Assembly (NCBI GenBank): GCA_035559435.1
Contig: DATMBC010000047.1
Span: forward strand, 1-52,764
Length of the DNA: 52,764 nt
DNA from: a bacterium
GTDB lineage: Bacteria; Zixibacteria; MSB-5A5; WJJR01
Direction: 5' to 3'
Positions 42,860 through 50,740 of the stretch are shown here, one piece after another. The translations under genes were made by a program, and so were the position numbers. The notes under the pieces are model-generated. The model was given only the letters and a program-made list of their open reading frames with translations, was not told where the DNA came from and did not search any database. Positions within the stretch are counted from its first letter, which is position 1. Each line of letters starts with the position of its first letter.

Positions 42860-44518
42860 CTAAAGCAGCAGCGTCGTCACGATCACCTGCGCCAGGATGA
42901 TCTTGGCGATCATCGACGCCGGCTGCACGGGAGCATACCAGAGGTTGGGCAGGTCGTTTTGCGCCTGCTGATTGGCATAGGCGAGACAGGCGGGTTGAGT
43001 TTGCACGCCCGCCAGCATGCCCATCGCCGCCGACATCGGCAACCCCAGGCGCTTGTGCGCGACCACCAGCACGCTGACCGACACGAACGACACGATCGCC
43101 AGCGCCACCACGATCATCCCGATCGCCCCGCTCTGAATCGTTTCCATGAGACCCAGGCCCGCCTTGGTGCCGATGGCGGCCAGGAAGAAGACCAATCCGA
43201 TCTGGCGCAGGACCAGGTTGGCATTGTAGGGCAGACCCCACTGGATTCTTCCGGTGCGCTCCAGACGTCCGAGGATCAGTCCCACGATCAGCGGCCCGCC
43301 GGCGAAGCCGAGCTTGAACGAGGTGCCATTGGGCAGCGGGATCGGCGCCATGCCGAGGAAGACTCCCAGCACAATCCCCAGCGACAGCGACAAATAATCG
43401 GTTTCCGACAGCGCCTTCAGCGAGTCGCCGAAGAAGTCGGTGATGCGCTCGATCTCCTGCCGCGGCGAGACCACCAGGATCCGATCGCCCATTTCCAGCG
43501 TGGTGCTCGGCGACGGCACAAATTCGACATCGTTGCGACGTAGACGGGTGATCGCGCCGACAAAGGGCCGTTGCTTTTGCAGTTCGCTGATCGTGCGGCC
43601 GACCACCGGGCGCTCCGAGACAAAATACCAGCGATAAGCGGTGTCGTCACGACGCGCGGCGATCTTCTCCTGCGACTCCTCGCCCAGATACAGATGCGCC
43701 GCGCGCAACGCCCGCGCCGGTCCCACCGCAATCACCAGGTCATTGGCCGCCAGCACCGTGTCGGGATTGGCCACTTCGATGGTCTCGCCCTTCTTGATGC
43801 GGGAGAGCACAAAGTCCGGATCCTCGATGGTCGCCATGAAGCGCTCGATGGTCATCCCGACAATCGCCGGATTGCTTACCCGGAAGGTGCGGCTGACAAT
43901 CTGCTCGGCTTCCGATTCCTTCTCGCGCGCGGCGGTCTCCCGCTTGAAGTCGACGCGGAATGCCTTGGAGAGGACGGTGATCCAGAAGATCGCACCCAGC
44001 ACACCGATGGGGTACGCAAGACCGTAGGCAACCACCGGGCTGTTGACGTAGTACTCGACACGGTCGGGCGGGAGGGACGGTCCCATGTTCTTGACCGCCT
44101 CGACCGCCGCCGCCAGGGCCGGCGTGTTGGTCAGCGAGCCGCAGAACAATCCCGCGATTGTCGCCGCCGAGAATCCGAACACTTTGCCCAGCACACCCGC
44201 CAGCGCCGCCGATGAGACCAGGATCGCCACCGCGATCAGACTCATGCGCAGACCGCGCTTGTGGAAGGAGGCGAAGAAACCCGGCCCCGCCTGCAGGCCG
44301 ATGGCATAGACAAACAGCACCAATCCGATGATGTAGATGTGCTCGGGCAGAATCAGGCGCGGATCGATCGCCGAGAAGGCGATTCCGACAAACAGCAGGG
44401 CCGCCACCCCGAGTTTGAACCCGAAGATGCTGATGTTCCCGATCAGGTACCCCAGCCCGATAATCGTGAACAACAGCAGCAGATTGTTCTGTGCCAGAAG
44501 GTCGAGAAAACCTGGCAT
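42860..44518 (-). CDS. Putative transporter of the aspartate:alanine exchanger (AAE) family
   Basis: 552 residues built as membrane block, two cytosolic TrkA-C (RCK_C) domains (about 200-375) and a second membrane block, as in YidE/YbjL/AspT. Family segments: FVYAIGLQAGPGFF, FCGSLTNTPALAAA, and in the second half FLAAIGTKAGLGLM and GVQTQPACLAYA. The TrkA-C domains may bind a ligand to gate transport. The substrate of most members is unknown. On the minus strand a G-rich stretch (GGGGGAGCGGGG) lies just before ATG 44518. It diverges from purS over a 297-base gap that holds the purS promoter and nothing else recognised. Confidence 0.9.
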   Translation of the reverse strand: MPGFLDLLAQNNLLLLFTIIGLGYLIGNISIFGFKLGVAALLFVGIAFSAIDPRLILPEHIYIIGLVLFVYAIGLQAGPGFFASFHKRGLRMSLIAVAILVSSAALAGVLGKVFGFSAATIAGLFCGSLTNTPALAAAVEAVKNMGPSLPPDRVEYYVNSPVVAYGLAYPIGVLGAIFWITVLSKAFRVDFKRETAAREKESEAEQIVSRTFRVSNPAIVGMTIERFMATIEDPDFVLSRIKKGETIEVANPDTVLAANDLVIAVGPARALRAAHLYLGEESQEKIAARRDDTAYRWYFVSERPVVGRTISELQKQRPFVGAITRLRRNDVEFVPSPSTTLEMGDRILVVSPRQEIERITDFFGDSLKALSETDYLSLSLGIVLGVFLGMAPIPLPNGTSFKLGFAGGPLIVGLILGRLERTGRIQWGLPYNANLVLRQIGLVFFLAAIGTKAGLGLMETIQSGAIGMIVVALAIVSFVSVSVLVVAHKRLGLPMSAAMGMLAGVQTQPACLAYANQQAQNDLPNLWYAPVQPASMIAKIILAQVIVTTLLL

Positions 44519-44713
44519 GCCCCGCTCCCCCGCGCGCGCAGCGCGCCATCCAACTTACGCTTCGCGACCGGGTGCGTCGAGACCAATGCCTCCCGCTCCG
44601 GTCGTCTTTGTCACCCCATCCGCGCAATCAATGCTCAAACGGTCCGGTTAGCCCCACTGGGCCAATAGGAGCAATCTGTTGTTGTGCAATGTGTTGCGCG
44701 CTGCGAAAAACGG

Positions 44714-44742
44714 TTGGGTTTGGCCTGTCCGGCGGGTATACT
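44714..44742 (+). promoter_or_regulatory. Likely promoter of the purS operon
   Basis: TTGGGT (44714-44719) and TATACT (44737-44742, 5 of 6) stand 17 bases apart. The start would be near 44749, leaving a leader of about 67 bases. No purine riboswitch core was seen in the leader. Confidence 0.5.
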
Positions 44743-44815
44743 ACGTGCGGAAGAGCAATGACTGGCAACGTACCGTTCACCCCCGCAAAACTGAAGAAGG
44801 CAGTAGTCTGACTGT

Positions 44816-45067
44816 ATGGTTATGGTTACCGGCAAAGTCACTGTTCGGTTGAAAGAGGGAGTGCTCGATCCGCAGGGGCAGACCATTCAGCGCGCGCTGG
44901 AGCATATGGGCTATCAGGGAATCGACCAGGTGCGCGCCGGAAAGACGTTTGAGATCAAGTTGAATGCCGCCTCGCCCGAGGCGGCCCGCGCCCAGCTGCG
45001 GGACATGTCGGAGAAGTTGCTCGCCAACCCCGTGATCGAAACCTTTCATGTGGAGGTCGTCGAGTGA
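44816..45067 (+). CDS. purS: Phosphoribosylformylglycinamidine synthase subunit PurS
   Basis: Small 83-residue subunit of the three-part FGAM synthase (PurS-PurQ-PurL), which converts FGAR to FGAM with glutamine-derived ammonia. The pattern [21 protein letters not shown] is diagnostic, as is the final [14 protein letters not shown] 44816 is used; ATG 44822 is close by. It overlaps purQ by GTGA. purL is not in the window. Confidence 0.95.
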   Translation: MVMVTGKVTVRLKEGVLDPQGQTIQRALEHMGYQGIDQVRAGKTFEIKLNAASPEAARAQLRDMSEKLLANPVIETFHVEVVE

Positions 45068-45816
45068 GAATCGGTGTCGTCACCTTCCCGGGTTCGAATT
45101 GCGACTATGATGCCTACGCCGCCTTTCGCCATGTGCTGGATTGCCCGGTCGAGTTCCTCTGGCATGCCGATCCGGATCTGCACGATGTCGACTGCGTGAT
45201 TCTGCCCGGCGGGTTTTCGTTCGGCGACTATCTGCGCGCCGGGGCGATCGCGCGCTTTTCGCCGGTGATGCAGTCGGTGATCAAATTCGCCGCCGACGGC
45301 GGGCTGGTGTGGGGCATCTGCAACGGGTTCCAGGTGCTGACCGAGGCCGGGCTCCTGCCCGGCACGCTGCGCCGCAACGCGCACATGCGCTTTACCTGCC
45401 AGAACGTGCGCCTGCGCGTCGAGAACAACAAGACCCCCTTCACCCGCGGCGCCCGTGTCGGTCAGATCCTGAAGATGCCGATTGCTCACGGCGAGGGGAA
45501 TTACTACGCCGATCATGACGTCCTCGAACGCCTGGAGGCCAACAACCAGGTGGTCTTCCGCTATGTCAACGCGCAGGGCGAACCCGATCTGCGTTCCAAC
45601 CCGAACGGGTCGCGCCACAACATCGCCGGGATCGTCAACGCGCAGGGCAATGTCCTGGGCATGATGCCGCACCCCGAGCGCGCGGTCGAATCAATCCTCG
45701 GCAGCGCCGATGGGCTGGTGCTGTTCCAGTCGCTTCTGGGCGTCGGCGTCCCCGCGGTCGGCACCGAGACCCCCTCGGCGTCGCCCTTGATCGAAAAGAG
45801 GCGGGCCCGGGTGTGA
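45064..45816 (+). CDS. purQ: Phosphoribosylformylglycinamidine synthase subunit PurQ
   Basis: Class I glutamine amidotransferase subunit. 250 residues: [31 protein letters not shown], catalytic Cys in [17 protein letters not shown] and the His/Glu pair in [11 protein letters not shown]. The start is a GTG overlapping purS (GTGA), and the end overlaps the DUF4321 gene (GTGA). A tail of about 25 residues after the last family segment is Pro/Ser-rich. It supplies ammonia to PurL with PurS as bridge. Confidence 0.96.
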   Translation: MRIGVVTFPGSNCDYDAYAAFRHVLDCPVEFLWHADPDLHDVDCVILPGGFSFGDYLRAGAIARFSPVMQSVIKFAADGGLVWGICNGFQVLTEAGLLPGTLRRNAHMRFTCQNVRLRVENNKTPFTRGARVGQILKMPIAHGEGNYYADHDVLERLEANNQVVFRYVNAQGEPDLRSNPNGSRHNIAGIVNAQGNVLGMMPHPERAVESILGSADGLVLFQSLLGVGVPAVGTETPSASPLIEKRRARV

Positions 45817-46106
45817 GAGGCCGCGAGATCACCTTCCTCATCGTCGGCATCGTGATGGCCGCCGTCGCCGGGGCCCTCGTCGGCCACCTGGTCGGCTCGT
45901 TTCTGCCCGACGGCACGATGAAGACGATCTTCACCAGCAACATCGAAATCGGCCTGGGCAAGGGCGCGGCGCTGCACCCCGTCGAACCGGTCAACCTCGA
46001 CCTCTATGCGGTCGCGTTCGCCTTTGGTTTCACGCTGCGGATCAATTTCGTCAGTGTGTTGTTTGTGCTGTTGTTGTTGATTTATTTCCGGTGGTGGTAT
46101 CTGTAG
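45813..46106 (+). CDS. DUF4321-like small membrane protein
   Basis: 97 residues with two hydrophobic helices (about 6-30 and 64-95) around a short loop that holds a [12 protein letters not shown] stretch. Layout and the order of segments resemble DUF4321, a family of unknown function. GTG start overlaps purQ. It precedes tatA by nine bases, so it is likely made with the Tat component, but whether it works with Tat is unknown. Confidence 0.6.
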   Translation: MRGREITFLIVGIVMAAVAGALVGHLVGSFLPDGTMKTIFTSNIEIGLGKGAALHPVEPVNLDLYAVAFAFGFTLRINFVSVLFVLLLLIYFRWWYL

Positions 46107-46115
46107 GAGGACGGA

Positions 46116-46346
46116 ATGTTCGGCGGCATCGGCATGCAGGAATTGCTCCTCATCTTTCTGGTGATCTTGCTTCTGTTCGGTGCCAAGCGCATTCCCGATA
46201 TCGCCCACGGCCTCGGCAAGGGGATCCGTGAGTTCAAGCGCGCCATGGACGAGACCAAATCGGAGATCGACCGCGAGATCAACCGTCCGGCGACACCCCC
46301 CGAGCCGCGGCAGAATTCTGAATCTTCCGGCACGCCCGCGCCGTAG
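46116..46346 (+). CDS. tatA: Twin-arginine translocase subunit TatA/TatE
   Basis: 76 residues: one N-terminal membrane helix starting [20 protein letters not shown], the hinge [21 protein letters not shown] and an amphipathic helix, then a charged tail. This is the pore-forming TatA type of the protein-export system for folded proteins. The ATG has GGAGGACGGA just upstream. tatC and tatB are not here; the gene is the only Tat component in the window. Confidence 0.95.
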   Translation: MFGGIGMQELLLIFLVILLLFGAKRIPDIAHGLGKGIREFKRAMDETKSEIDREINRPATPPEPRQNSESSGTPAP

Positions 46347-46386
46347 CAGGGCTGGACGACAACCAACCAGACGGGACGTGACTCTC

Positions 46387-46827
46387 ATGTTTGCCGAAGA
46401 GGATATCAACCGCATCGCCGCCTGCCTCAAGCCCGAGGTGCGCGAATTCCAGAAAGACCACTACCACCTCCGGCTGGTGTCCAGCGCCGAGCGCCGCGCC
46501 CTCAGCATCGATCTGTATCCCGAAACCCGTCTGGGACGCCAACTCGGATCGATGGTGGTGGTCTACACCTCCGGCGGGCATCTGCAATTGCACAACTGCA
46601 CCGGCTTTGTTGTCTCCGATGAACTCGGCGAAGTGACTTTCGTCGGTGAATCGGGCGGACGGATTTCCGGCCTGGTGGTCGAGCGCGAGGCCGGCTGCTC
46701 GCTGTACGCCAACATCAACCGCGACCTGATCTCCAGCGATTTCACGAAACTGGGTGTCGAAGTCATGCTTGCCGGCGTCGCCATCAGCATCGCCGAAGGG
46801 CTGCTGCACGACGCGCCCAAAGAGTGA
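46387..46827 (+). CDS. Hypothetical protein of 146 residues, unknown family
   Basis: No signal peptide or membrane helix. The order of alternating short hydrophobic stretches (LRLVSSAERRALSIDLY, SMVVVYTSGGHLQLHNCTGFVV, GEVTFVGESGGRISGLVVE) suggests a mainly beta fold, followed by helical ends (FTKLGVEVMLAGVAISIAEGL). ATG 46387 is chosen over further upstream starts because the earlier codons overlap tatA and are non-conserved in character. It ends the purS-tatA transcript and is followed by a strong terminator. I do not recognise it; a role with TatA or with purine genes is not supported. Confidence 0.6.
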   Translation: MFAEEDINRIAACLKPEVREFQKDHYHLRLVSSAERRALSIDLYPETRLGRQLGSMVVVYTSGGHLQLHNCTGFVVSDELGEVTFVGESGGRISGLVVEREAGCSLYANINRDLISSDFTKLGVEVMLAGVAISIAEGLLHDAPKE

Positions 46828-46867
46828 GGCAGGAGCGTCCGGCGCGATTCGCGGCCGCCGCAAAAGC

Positions 46868-46897
46868 AAAGAGCCGCCCATCGGGCGGCTCTTTTTT
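46868..46897 (+). terminator. Rho-independent terminator of the purS-tatA operon
   Basis: GAGCCGCCC (46871-46879) pairs perfectly with GGGCGGCTC (46883-46891) around a 3-base loop, with T6 (46892-46897) directly after. Three flanking A-T pairs extend the stem. It also faces the end of the minus-strand Cys-rich gene. Confidence 0.9.
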
Positions 46898-46917
46898 CGT
46901 CGCCTGAGACAATCGAG

Positions 46918-47166
46918 TTACGGCGTCATGCAACCGACACGGCTGCAGAGGCATGGGGCGCCGGAGGGCTCCACGCCCTGGCACATGTAGCAGAACTGCT
47001 CGCCCGCCTTGCAGCGATTGCTCGGCTCGCAGTACAAGAACGGCTCCACCGCCAGTTTACAGATGTACGGCTTCGCTTCCAGCGATTCGGCCGTCACCGA
47101 CGACCAGATCACGCCGGCCGCGAACGCCAGCACGAAGGCCCCCAGCACAAGACCTGCTTTGCGCAT
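46918..47166 (-). CDS. Small exported Cys-rich protein
   Basis: 82 residues. Residues 1-26 form a signal peptide or N-terminal anchor (basic start, hydrophobic GLVLGAFVLAFAAGVIW). The remainder holds eight cysteines (36, 46, 52, 59, 62, 72, 74, 79), including FCYMC and CLC, compatible with four disulfides or metal binding. On its strand GGAGGG stands just before the ATG. A promoter-like TTGCCG-N17-CATACT lies upstream. No family is recognised. It lies downstream of, and in the same direction as, the kinase gene but is separated by the kinase terminator. Confidence 0.65.
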   Translation of the reverse strand: MRKAGLVLGAFVLAFAAGVIWSSVTAESLEAKPYICKLAVEPFLYCEPSNRCKAGEQFCYMCQGVEPSGAPCLCSRVGCMTP

Positions 47167-47235
47167 GAATCCCTCCTGACAGAGTGGGTTGACAGACGAT
47201 GCCCCGGCGGGGCCGGGACCACAAAGGATGCCATG

Positions 47236-47264
47236 AGTATGCGCAGATCCGTCGCCTGCGGCAA
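47236..47264 (-). promoter_or_regulatory. Likely promoter of the Cys-rich gene
   Basis: On the minus strand TTGCCG (47264-47259) and CATACT (47241-47236) are 17 bases apart. The same -35 hexamer precedes dusB. The predicted leader is about 65 bases and contains a GCCCC/GGGGC hairpin. Confidence 0.4.
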
Positions 47265-47299
47265 GCGGAAATTCCGCGGGCGGGCGCGGCATAAAGCAA

Positions 47300-47324
47300 A
47301 AGGGCCGATCATCGATCGGCCCTT
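47300..47324 (-). terminator. Terminator after the CHASE2-kinase gene
   Basis: AAGGGCCGATC (47300-47310) pairs perfectly with GATCGGCCCTT (47314-47324) around a 3-base loop. On the minus strand it is followed by TTTTGCTTT, so it ends the kinase transcript 24 bases after its stop. Confidence 0.75.
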
Positions 47325-47348
47325 CGGCGCAAAGTTGGTTGCCGGGTT

Positions 47349-49886
47349 TTACCGCCGGAAGTTCTTCGCCCCTGCCATGTCCTCGACAAACGCTTCGAGG
47401 TCTTTGCCCATCTCTTCGGCGGTCTGGTAGCGCTGGCGCGGGTCCTTGGCCAGCGCCTTGTTCACGACGAAATCAAATAGCCCCGGAATCACCGGATCGT
47501 GTTTCGACGGCGGCGCCGGGTTCGACTGCGTGATGGAGTAGATCAAAGCCGAGATGTTCGGTCCGTCGAACGGGCGGCGGCGAGTGAGGACTTCGTAGGC
47601 CACCACGCCGAGGGAGAACAGGTCGCAGCGGCGGTCGACCGCCTCGCCGCGCAGTTGTTCCGGCGCGATGTAATACGGCGTGCCCATGGCGATGCCGGTC
47701 TGGGTCATCGACATTGCGCCCGATTCAAACCGCGCGATGCCGAAGTCGGTCACCTTTACGTTGAAGTCATCGAGCACCATGATATTGGCCGGTTTGATGT
47801 CGCGGTGCACGATGCCCATCTTGTGCGCATAGTCCAGCGCGCCGCAGACCTGGTGCAGCATCTTGGCGACGATGCGGAAGTTCATCACCTGCTGCTTGCG
47901 GATGAGCGCCTCCAGCGTCGTGCCCTCGAGAAACTCCATCGCGATGTAGTCGATGTCGCCCTCGGTCCCGACGTCGTAAATCGTCACGATGTTCGGGTGC
48001 GACAGTTTGCCGGCGGCCTTGGCCTCGCGCACCAGCCGCTCGCGCAACTCCATCGTCTGCGCCGGGTTCATGCCGCCGGTGGTGCGGATGGTTTTGAGCG
48101 CCACCATACGGTCGATCGCCGGGTCCAGCCCCTTGAACACCGTGCCCATCGCTCCCTGGCCGATCACTTCCAGAATCTCATAGCGCCCCAGCCGCTTGAG
48201 GCCGGACATGTTCGGGCCCGACTGGGTCGCGAACGCCTCCGGCCCTGACGCCTGTAACTCAATCGGCTCGGGACGGTCAAGATCGATCGGCACCGGCGAA
48301 CTTGTGCGCGTGCTCGTGTGGCCTTCCACCAGCGGGACATCGCCGTCCATCCCCGGCTCAAAGGACGGTGTGAGCGTGATACCGGCGTTGAACTGTCCTC
48401 CCGACGGCGTCGCCTCGCGCCGCTCAGGCGGCGGGGCAGGGAAGGGGGTGCCGCTGCCCGGCGAAGCGTCCATGCTGACCGTCGGCGCTGCGGATACCTC
48501 CGGCGTCGGCTCCGGCTCGGCCGGGATGACCCGGTAGGCGCCCGATGTCGAGGCCGGCTTTTCGCCCGGGATGGGGGCCCGCTTGACCGGGCGGGTCAAG
48601 GCCACCTTCTCGTTGTTGGGTTTCACAAATGGCGCAAACGCCAGGAACAGCAGGATCTCCAGTGTGGGGTAAAGCGTGTTGGTCACCAGCTTGAGCGATT
48701 GATAAAGCACAAAGTTCACGTTCAAGAAGAGCGCGGCGAAGACCACCAGCACGATCACCCGGCTGACCAGACTCACCCGCGGCAGCACCACGGCCGCAAA
48801 CACCCCGATCCCAATCAGGATGAGCAAGTCGAGAAACGTCGAGAATGTCACGGTGGTGATATAGCGTCCGGCCAGAATGTTGGCGGTCACCGTGGCCAGC
48901 TTCTCGGCGCGCGGGAAATCATCGGAAGCCGACGTGCGCAACGTGGTGCCGTAACCCGAGGCGGTCACACCCACCACCACGATCTTGTCGGTCAGACCCT
49001 GCAGATCATCCGACCCCTCCAGCACTTTCGCCGCCGAAATCGAACGGCAGGTCCCGGCGGGCCCGCGGTAATCGATGCGCAGCATCCCGCCCTCGTCGGT
49101 CGGAATGGTGCGTGCCGCCATCCGCACCGACTCGCCCGGCTCGATTTTCACCTGCAGACGATCGGCGCCGGCGGCGGCGCGCGCCAACTGCAGCGCCATC
49201 GACGGGTAGTAATGTCCCTCGTAATTGACCACCAGCGGGTCGCGGCGCACCTTGCCATCGACATCCTGCCAGGTGTTCACATGCCCCAGCCCCCAGGCGG
49301 CCCGGCAGGCCTCGGCGTAGGGGATTGTGGCGTTCAGTGATTGCGGATAGGGGAAATCCAAAAGCCGCGCGCCCTCGTCGATCACCACCAGACTCGACTT
49401 CGACACATAATCCGGCGCGGTCTGCGTAAAACGGCCGTCCTCCGCCAGCGTAAACCGCAGCGGCAGCACCACGTTGCCGGCGCGGTGAATCATGTCCGCC
49501 AAAAAGAGATTGCCTTGGGGATCTTCCATCAGATCGGATGGCAGCTCCACATCCAGCCCGATGGCCTTGGGACGGTATTCGGACAGCATACCGACCAGAT
49601 AGCCGATGCGTTCGGAATCCCAGGGCCAGCGCCCCAGTTTGTTCACCGCGTCATCGTCGATGTTGACCACCACCACTTCGGAGGGTGGGTCGGTCTTGCG
49701 CCCCAGCGACACCATCGTGTCCTGGATGCCCAGTTCCAGCGATGCCAGCCAGTGGTGATTGTCCATGTAGAGCACGATCACCAGCAGCGTGATCAGGCCA
49801 TAGAGCATAAACGGCCCGAAACGCCGCAGCAGCGTGTTCTCCTGGCGGAAATGCATGCCGTTGAATTTGGACGGTGCGCTTTTCAT
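47349..49886 (-). CDS. Transmembrane Ser/Thr protein kinase with extracytoplasmic CHASE2 sensor
   Basis: 845 residues. One membrane helix (about 25-41), a CHASE2 domain (about 42-345, with VVVVNIDDDAVNKLGRWPW and PKAIGLDVELP), three further helices (about 350-421), a disordered Pro/Ser/Thr/Glu linker (422-566), then a Hanks-type kinase (568-835): IGQGAMGTVFKG, Lys598 in VALK, HRDIKPAN with catalytic Asp696, DFG at 714-716, APEQLRG and the C-lobe DLFSLGVV. All active residues are present, so phosphotransfer is expected. CHASE2 senses an unknown outside signal. It lies 26 bases after the twin-FHA gene on the same strand, a classic kinase and phosphothreonine-reader pair. Confidence 0.95.
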   Translation of the reverse strand: MKSAPSKFNGMHFRQENTLLRRFGPFMLYGLITLLVIVLYMDNHHWLASLELGIQDTMVSLGRKTDPPSEVVVVNIDDDAVNKLGRWPWDSERIGYLVGMLSEYRPKAIGLDVELPSDLMEDPQGNLFLADMIHRAGNVVLPLRFTLAEDGRFTQTAPDYVSKSSLVVIDEGARLLDFPYPQSLNATIPYAEACRAAWGLGHVNTWQDVDGKVRRDPLVVNYEGHYYPSMALQLARAAAGADRLQVKIEPGESVRMAARTIPTDEGGMLRIDYRGPAGTCRSISAAKVLEGSDDLQGLTDKIVVVGVTASGYGTTLRTSASDDFPRAEKLATVTANILAGRYITTVTFSTFLDLLILIGIGVFAAVVLPRVSLVSRVIVLVVFAALFLNVNFVLYQSLKLVTNTLYPTLEILLFLAFAPFVKPNNEKVALTRPVKRAPIPGEKPASTSGAYRVIPAEPEPTPEVSAAPTVSMDASPGSGTPFPAPPPERREATPSGGQFNAGITLTPSFEPGMDGDVPLVEGHTSTRTSSPVPIDLDRPEPIELQASGPEAFATQSGPNMSGLKRLGRYEILEVIGQGAMGTVFKGLDPAIDRMVALKTIRTTGGMNPAQTMELRERLVREAKAAGKLSHPNIVTIYDVGTEGDIDYIAMEFLEGTTLEALIRKQQVMNFRIVAKMLHQVCGALDYAHKMGIVHRDIKPANIMVLDDFNVKVTDFGIARFESGAMSMTQTGIAMGTPYYIAPEQLRGEAVDRRCDLFSLGVVAYEVLTRRRPFDGPNISALIYSITQSNPAPPSKHDPVIPGLFDFVVNKALAKDPRQRYQTAEEMGKDLEAFVEDMAGAKNFRR

Positions 49887-49912
49887 AGGGATGTCCGCGG
49901 TTTGGCCTCGTG

Positions 49913-50611
49913 TTAGACGTTGCTTCCGGCGACAAACCGGAACACCGAACGACCGACCTGCAGGAGGTCCCCGTTTTTCAGCGCGACCTTGTCGACCGGC
50001 TCGCCGTTGACACGTGTCTTATTGCGGTGGCCGACGCTGGAGAGGACATAATGGCCGTTTTCCAGCGCGAGCGTGGCCTGGATATCGGGGACAAACCAGC
50101 CGGCAACCTTGACATTGCAGAAACCGGCCTTGCCGAAGGTGAGCGTGCCGCCGGCCAGACGGATCTCATCGGTCGGCGCGTTCTTCTCACCCATCAGCAC
50201 CGCCACGCCGCCGGAACGGGCGACGATCTCGCGGTCGCGGCGATCGGCCTCCACCTGCTCGCGGTGCTTGCGGGTGTTGAGCGTCATCGTGCCGTCGAGG
50301 TCCGACAACTTGGTTTCCGGCTCGACATTCGGACGGAACACCAGCGAGTACTTGCCGATGGTGATCGTGTCGCCGTCGTTGAGGATCTCCTCCTCCACCC
50401 GGCGGTTGTTGACAAAGGTGCCGTTGAGCGACTCGTTGTCGATGATCACGCAATTGTTGGGATTGATCTCGATCACCGCATGCTTGCGCGAGACGCCGCG
50501 GTTGTCCAGCACGATGTCGTTGTCGGAGTTGCGTCCGACGCTGATGCGCTTCTTTTCGGTGATCACCCGTTCGATCACCTTGTCCTCGTAGCGGACCACG
50601 ATTTCCGTCAT
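49913..50611 (-). CDS. Twin FHA-domain protein, partner of the kinase
   Basis: 232 residues. The first FHA domain (about 20-95) keeps the phosphothreonine-binding residues: SVGRNSDNDIVL (Arg), SRKHAVIEI (Ser, His) and NGTFVNNRRV (Asn). Between domains is a basic linker with a DGTMTLNTRKHREQVEA stretch whose threonines could be kinase targets. The second FHA-like domain (about 150-230, FGKAGFCNVKV, then TRVNGEPVDKVAL) lacks the Arg/Ser pair and is degenerate. The ATG at 50611 has GGAGGGGG just upstream. It precedes the CHASE2-kinase by 26 bases and is divergent from dusB. Confidence 0.93.
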   Translation of the reverse strand: MTEIVVRYEDKVIERVITEKKRISVGRNSDNDIVLDNRGVSRKHAVIEINPNNCVIIDNESLNGTFVNNRRVEEEILNDGDTITIGKYSLVFRPNVEPETKLSDLDGTMTLNTRKHREQVEADRRDREIVARSGGVAVLMGEKNAPTDEIRLAGGTLTFGKAGFCNVKVAGWFVPDIQATLALENGHYVLSSVGHRNKTRVNGEPVDKVALKNGDLLQVGRSVFRFVAGSNV

Positions 50612-50704
50612 TGCCCCCTCCAACCCAGCCCGGCGAGCGGCCCCGTCGACGCAAATGCCGCCGAACGGCAGGAGTCGCCGGTACGGTTATCTCTTGGCCC
50701 GACA

Positions 50705-50733
50705 TTGCCGATCGGGCTGGTGACACCTATATT
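50705..50733 (+). promoter_or_regulatory. dusB promoter, probably giving a leaderless mRNA
   Basis: TTGCCG (50705-50710), a 17-base spacer and TATATT (50728-50733) form a good sigma70-type promoter. Transcription would begin about seven bases on, which is the dusB ATG at 50741. No Shine-Dalgarno sequence precedes that ATG. Confidence 0.55.
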
Positions 50734-50740
50734 TCTCGGC

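Noticed and set aside
44519-44815. Possible purine riboswitch or small gene in the gap before purS
   Set aside because: No purine aptamer was recognised. A plus-strand frame of about 106 codons there has no homology and starts inside the transporter gene. The region is explained by a promoter and the AAE transporter's 5' end.
48318-49340. Plus-strand frame opposite the CHASE2-kinase gene
   Set aside because: The kinase is confidently assigned; the antisense translation is rich in Arg/His/Gln without motifs.
49910-50740. Extension of the dusB frame upstream through the antisense of the FHA gene
   Set aside because: DusB homology begins at 50741, a good promoter ends seven bases before it, and the upstream frame overlaps the well-supported FHA gene.
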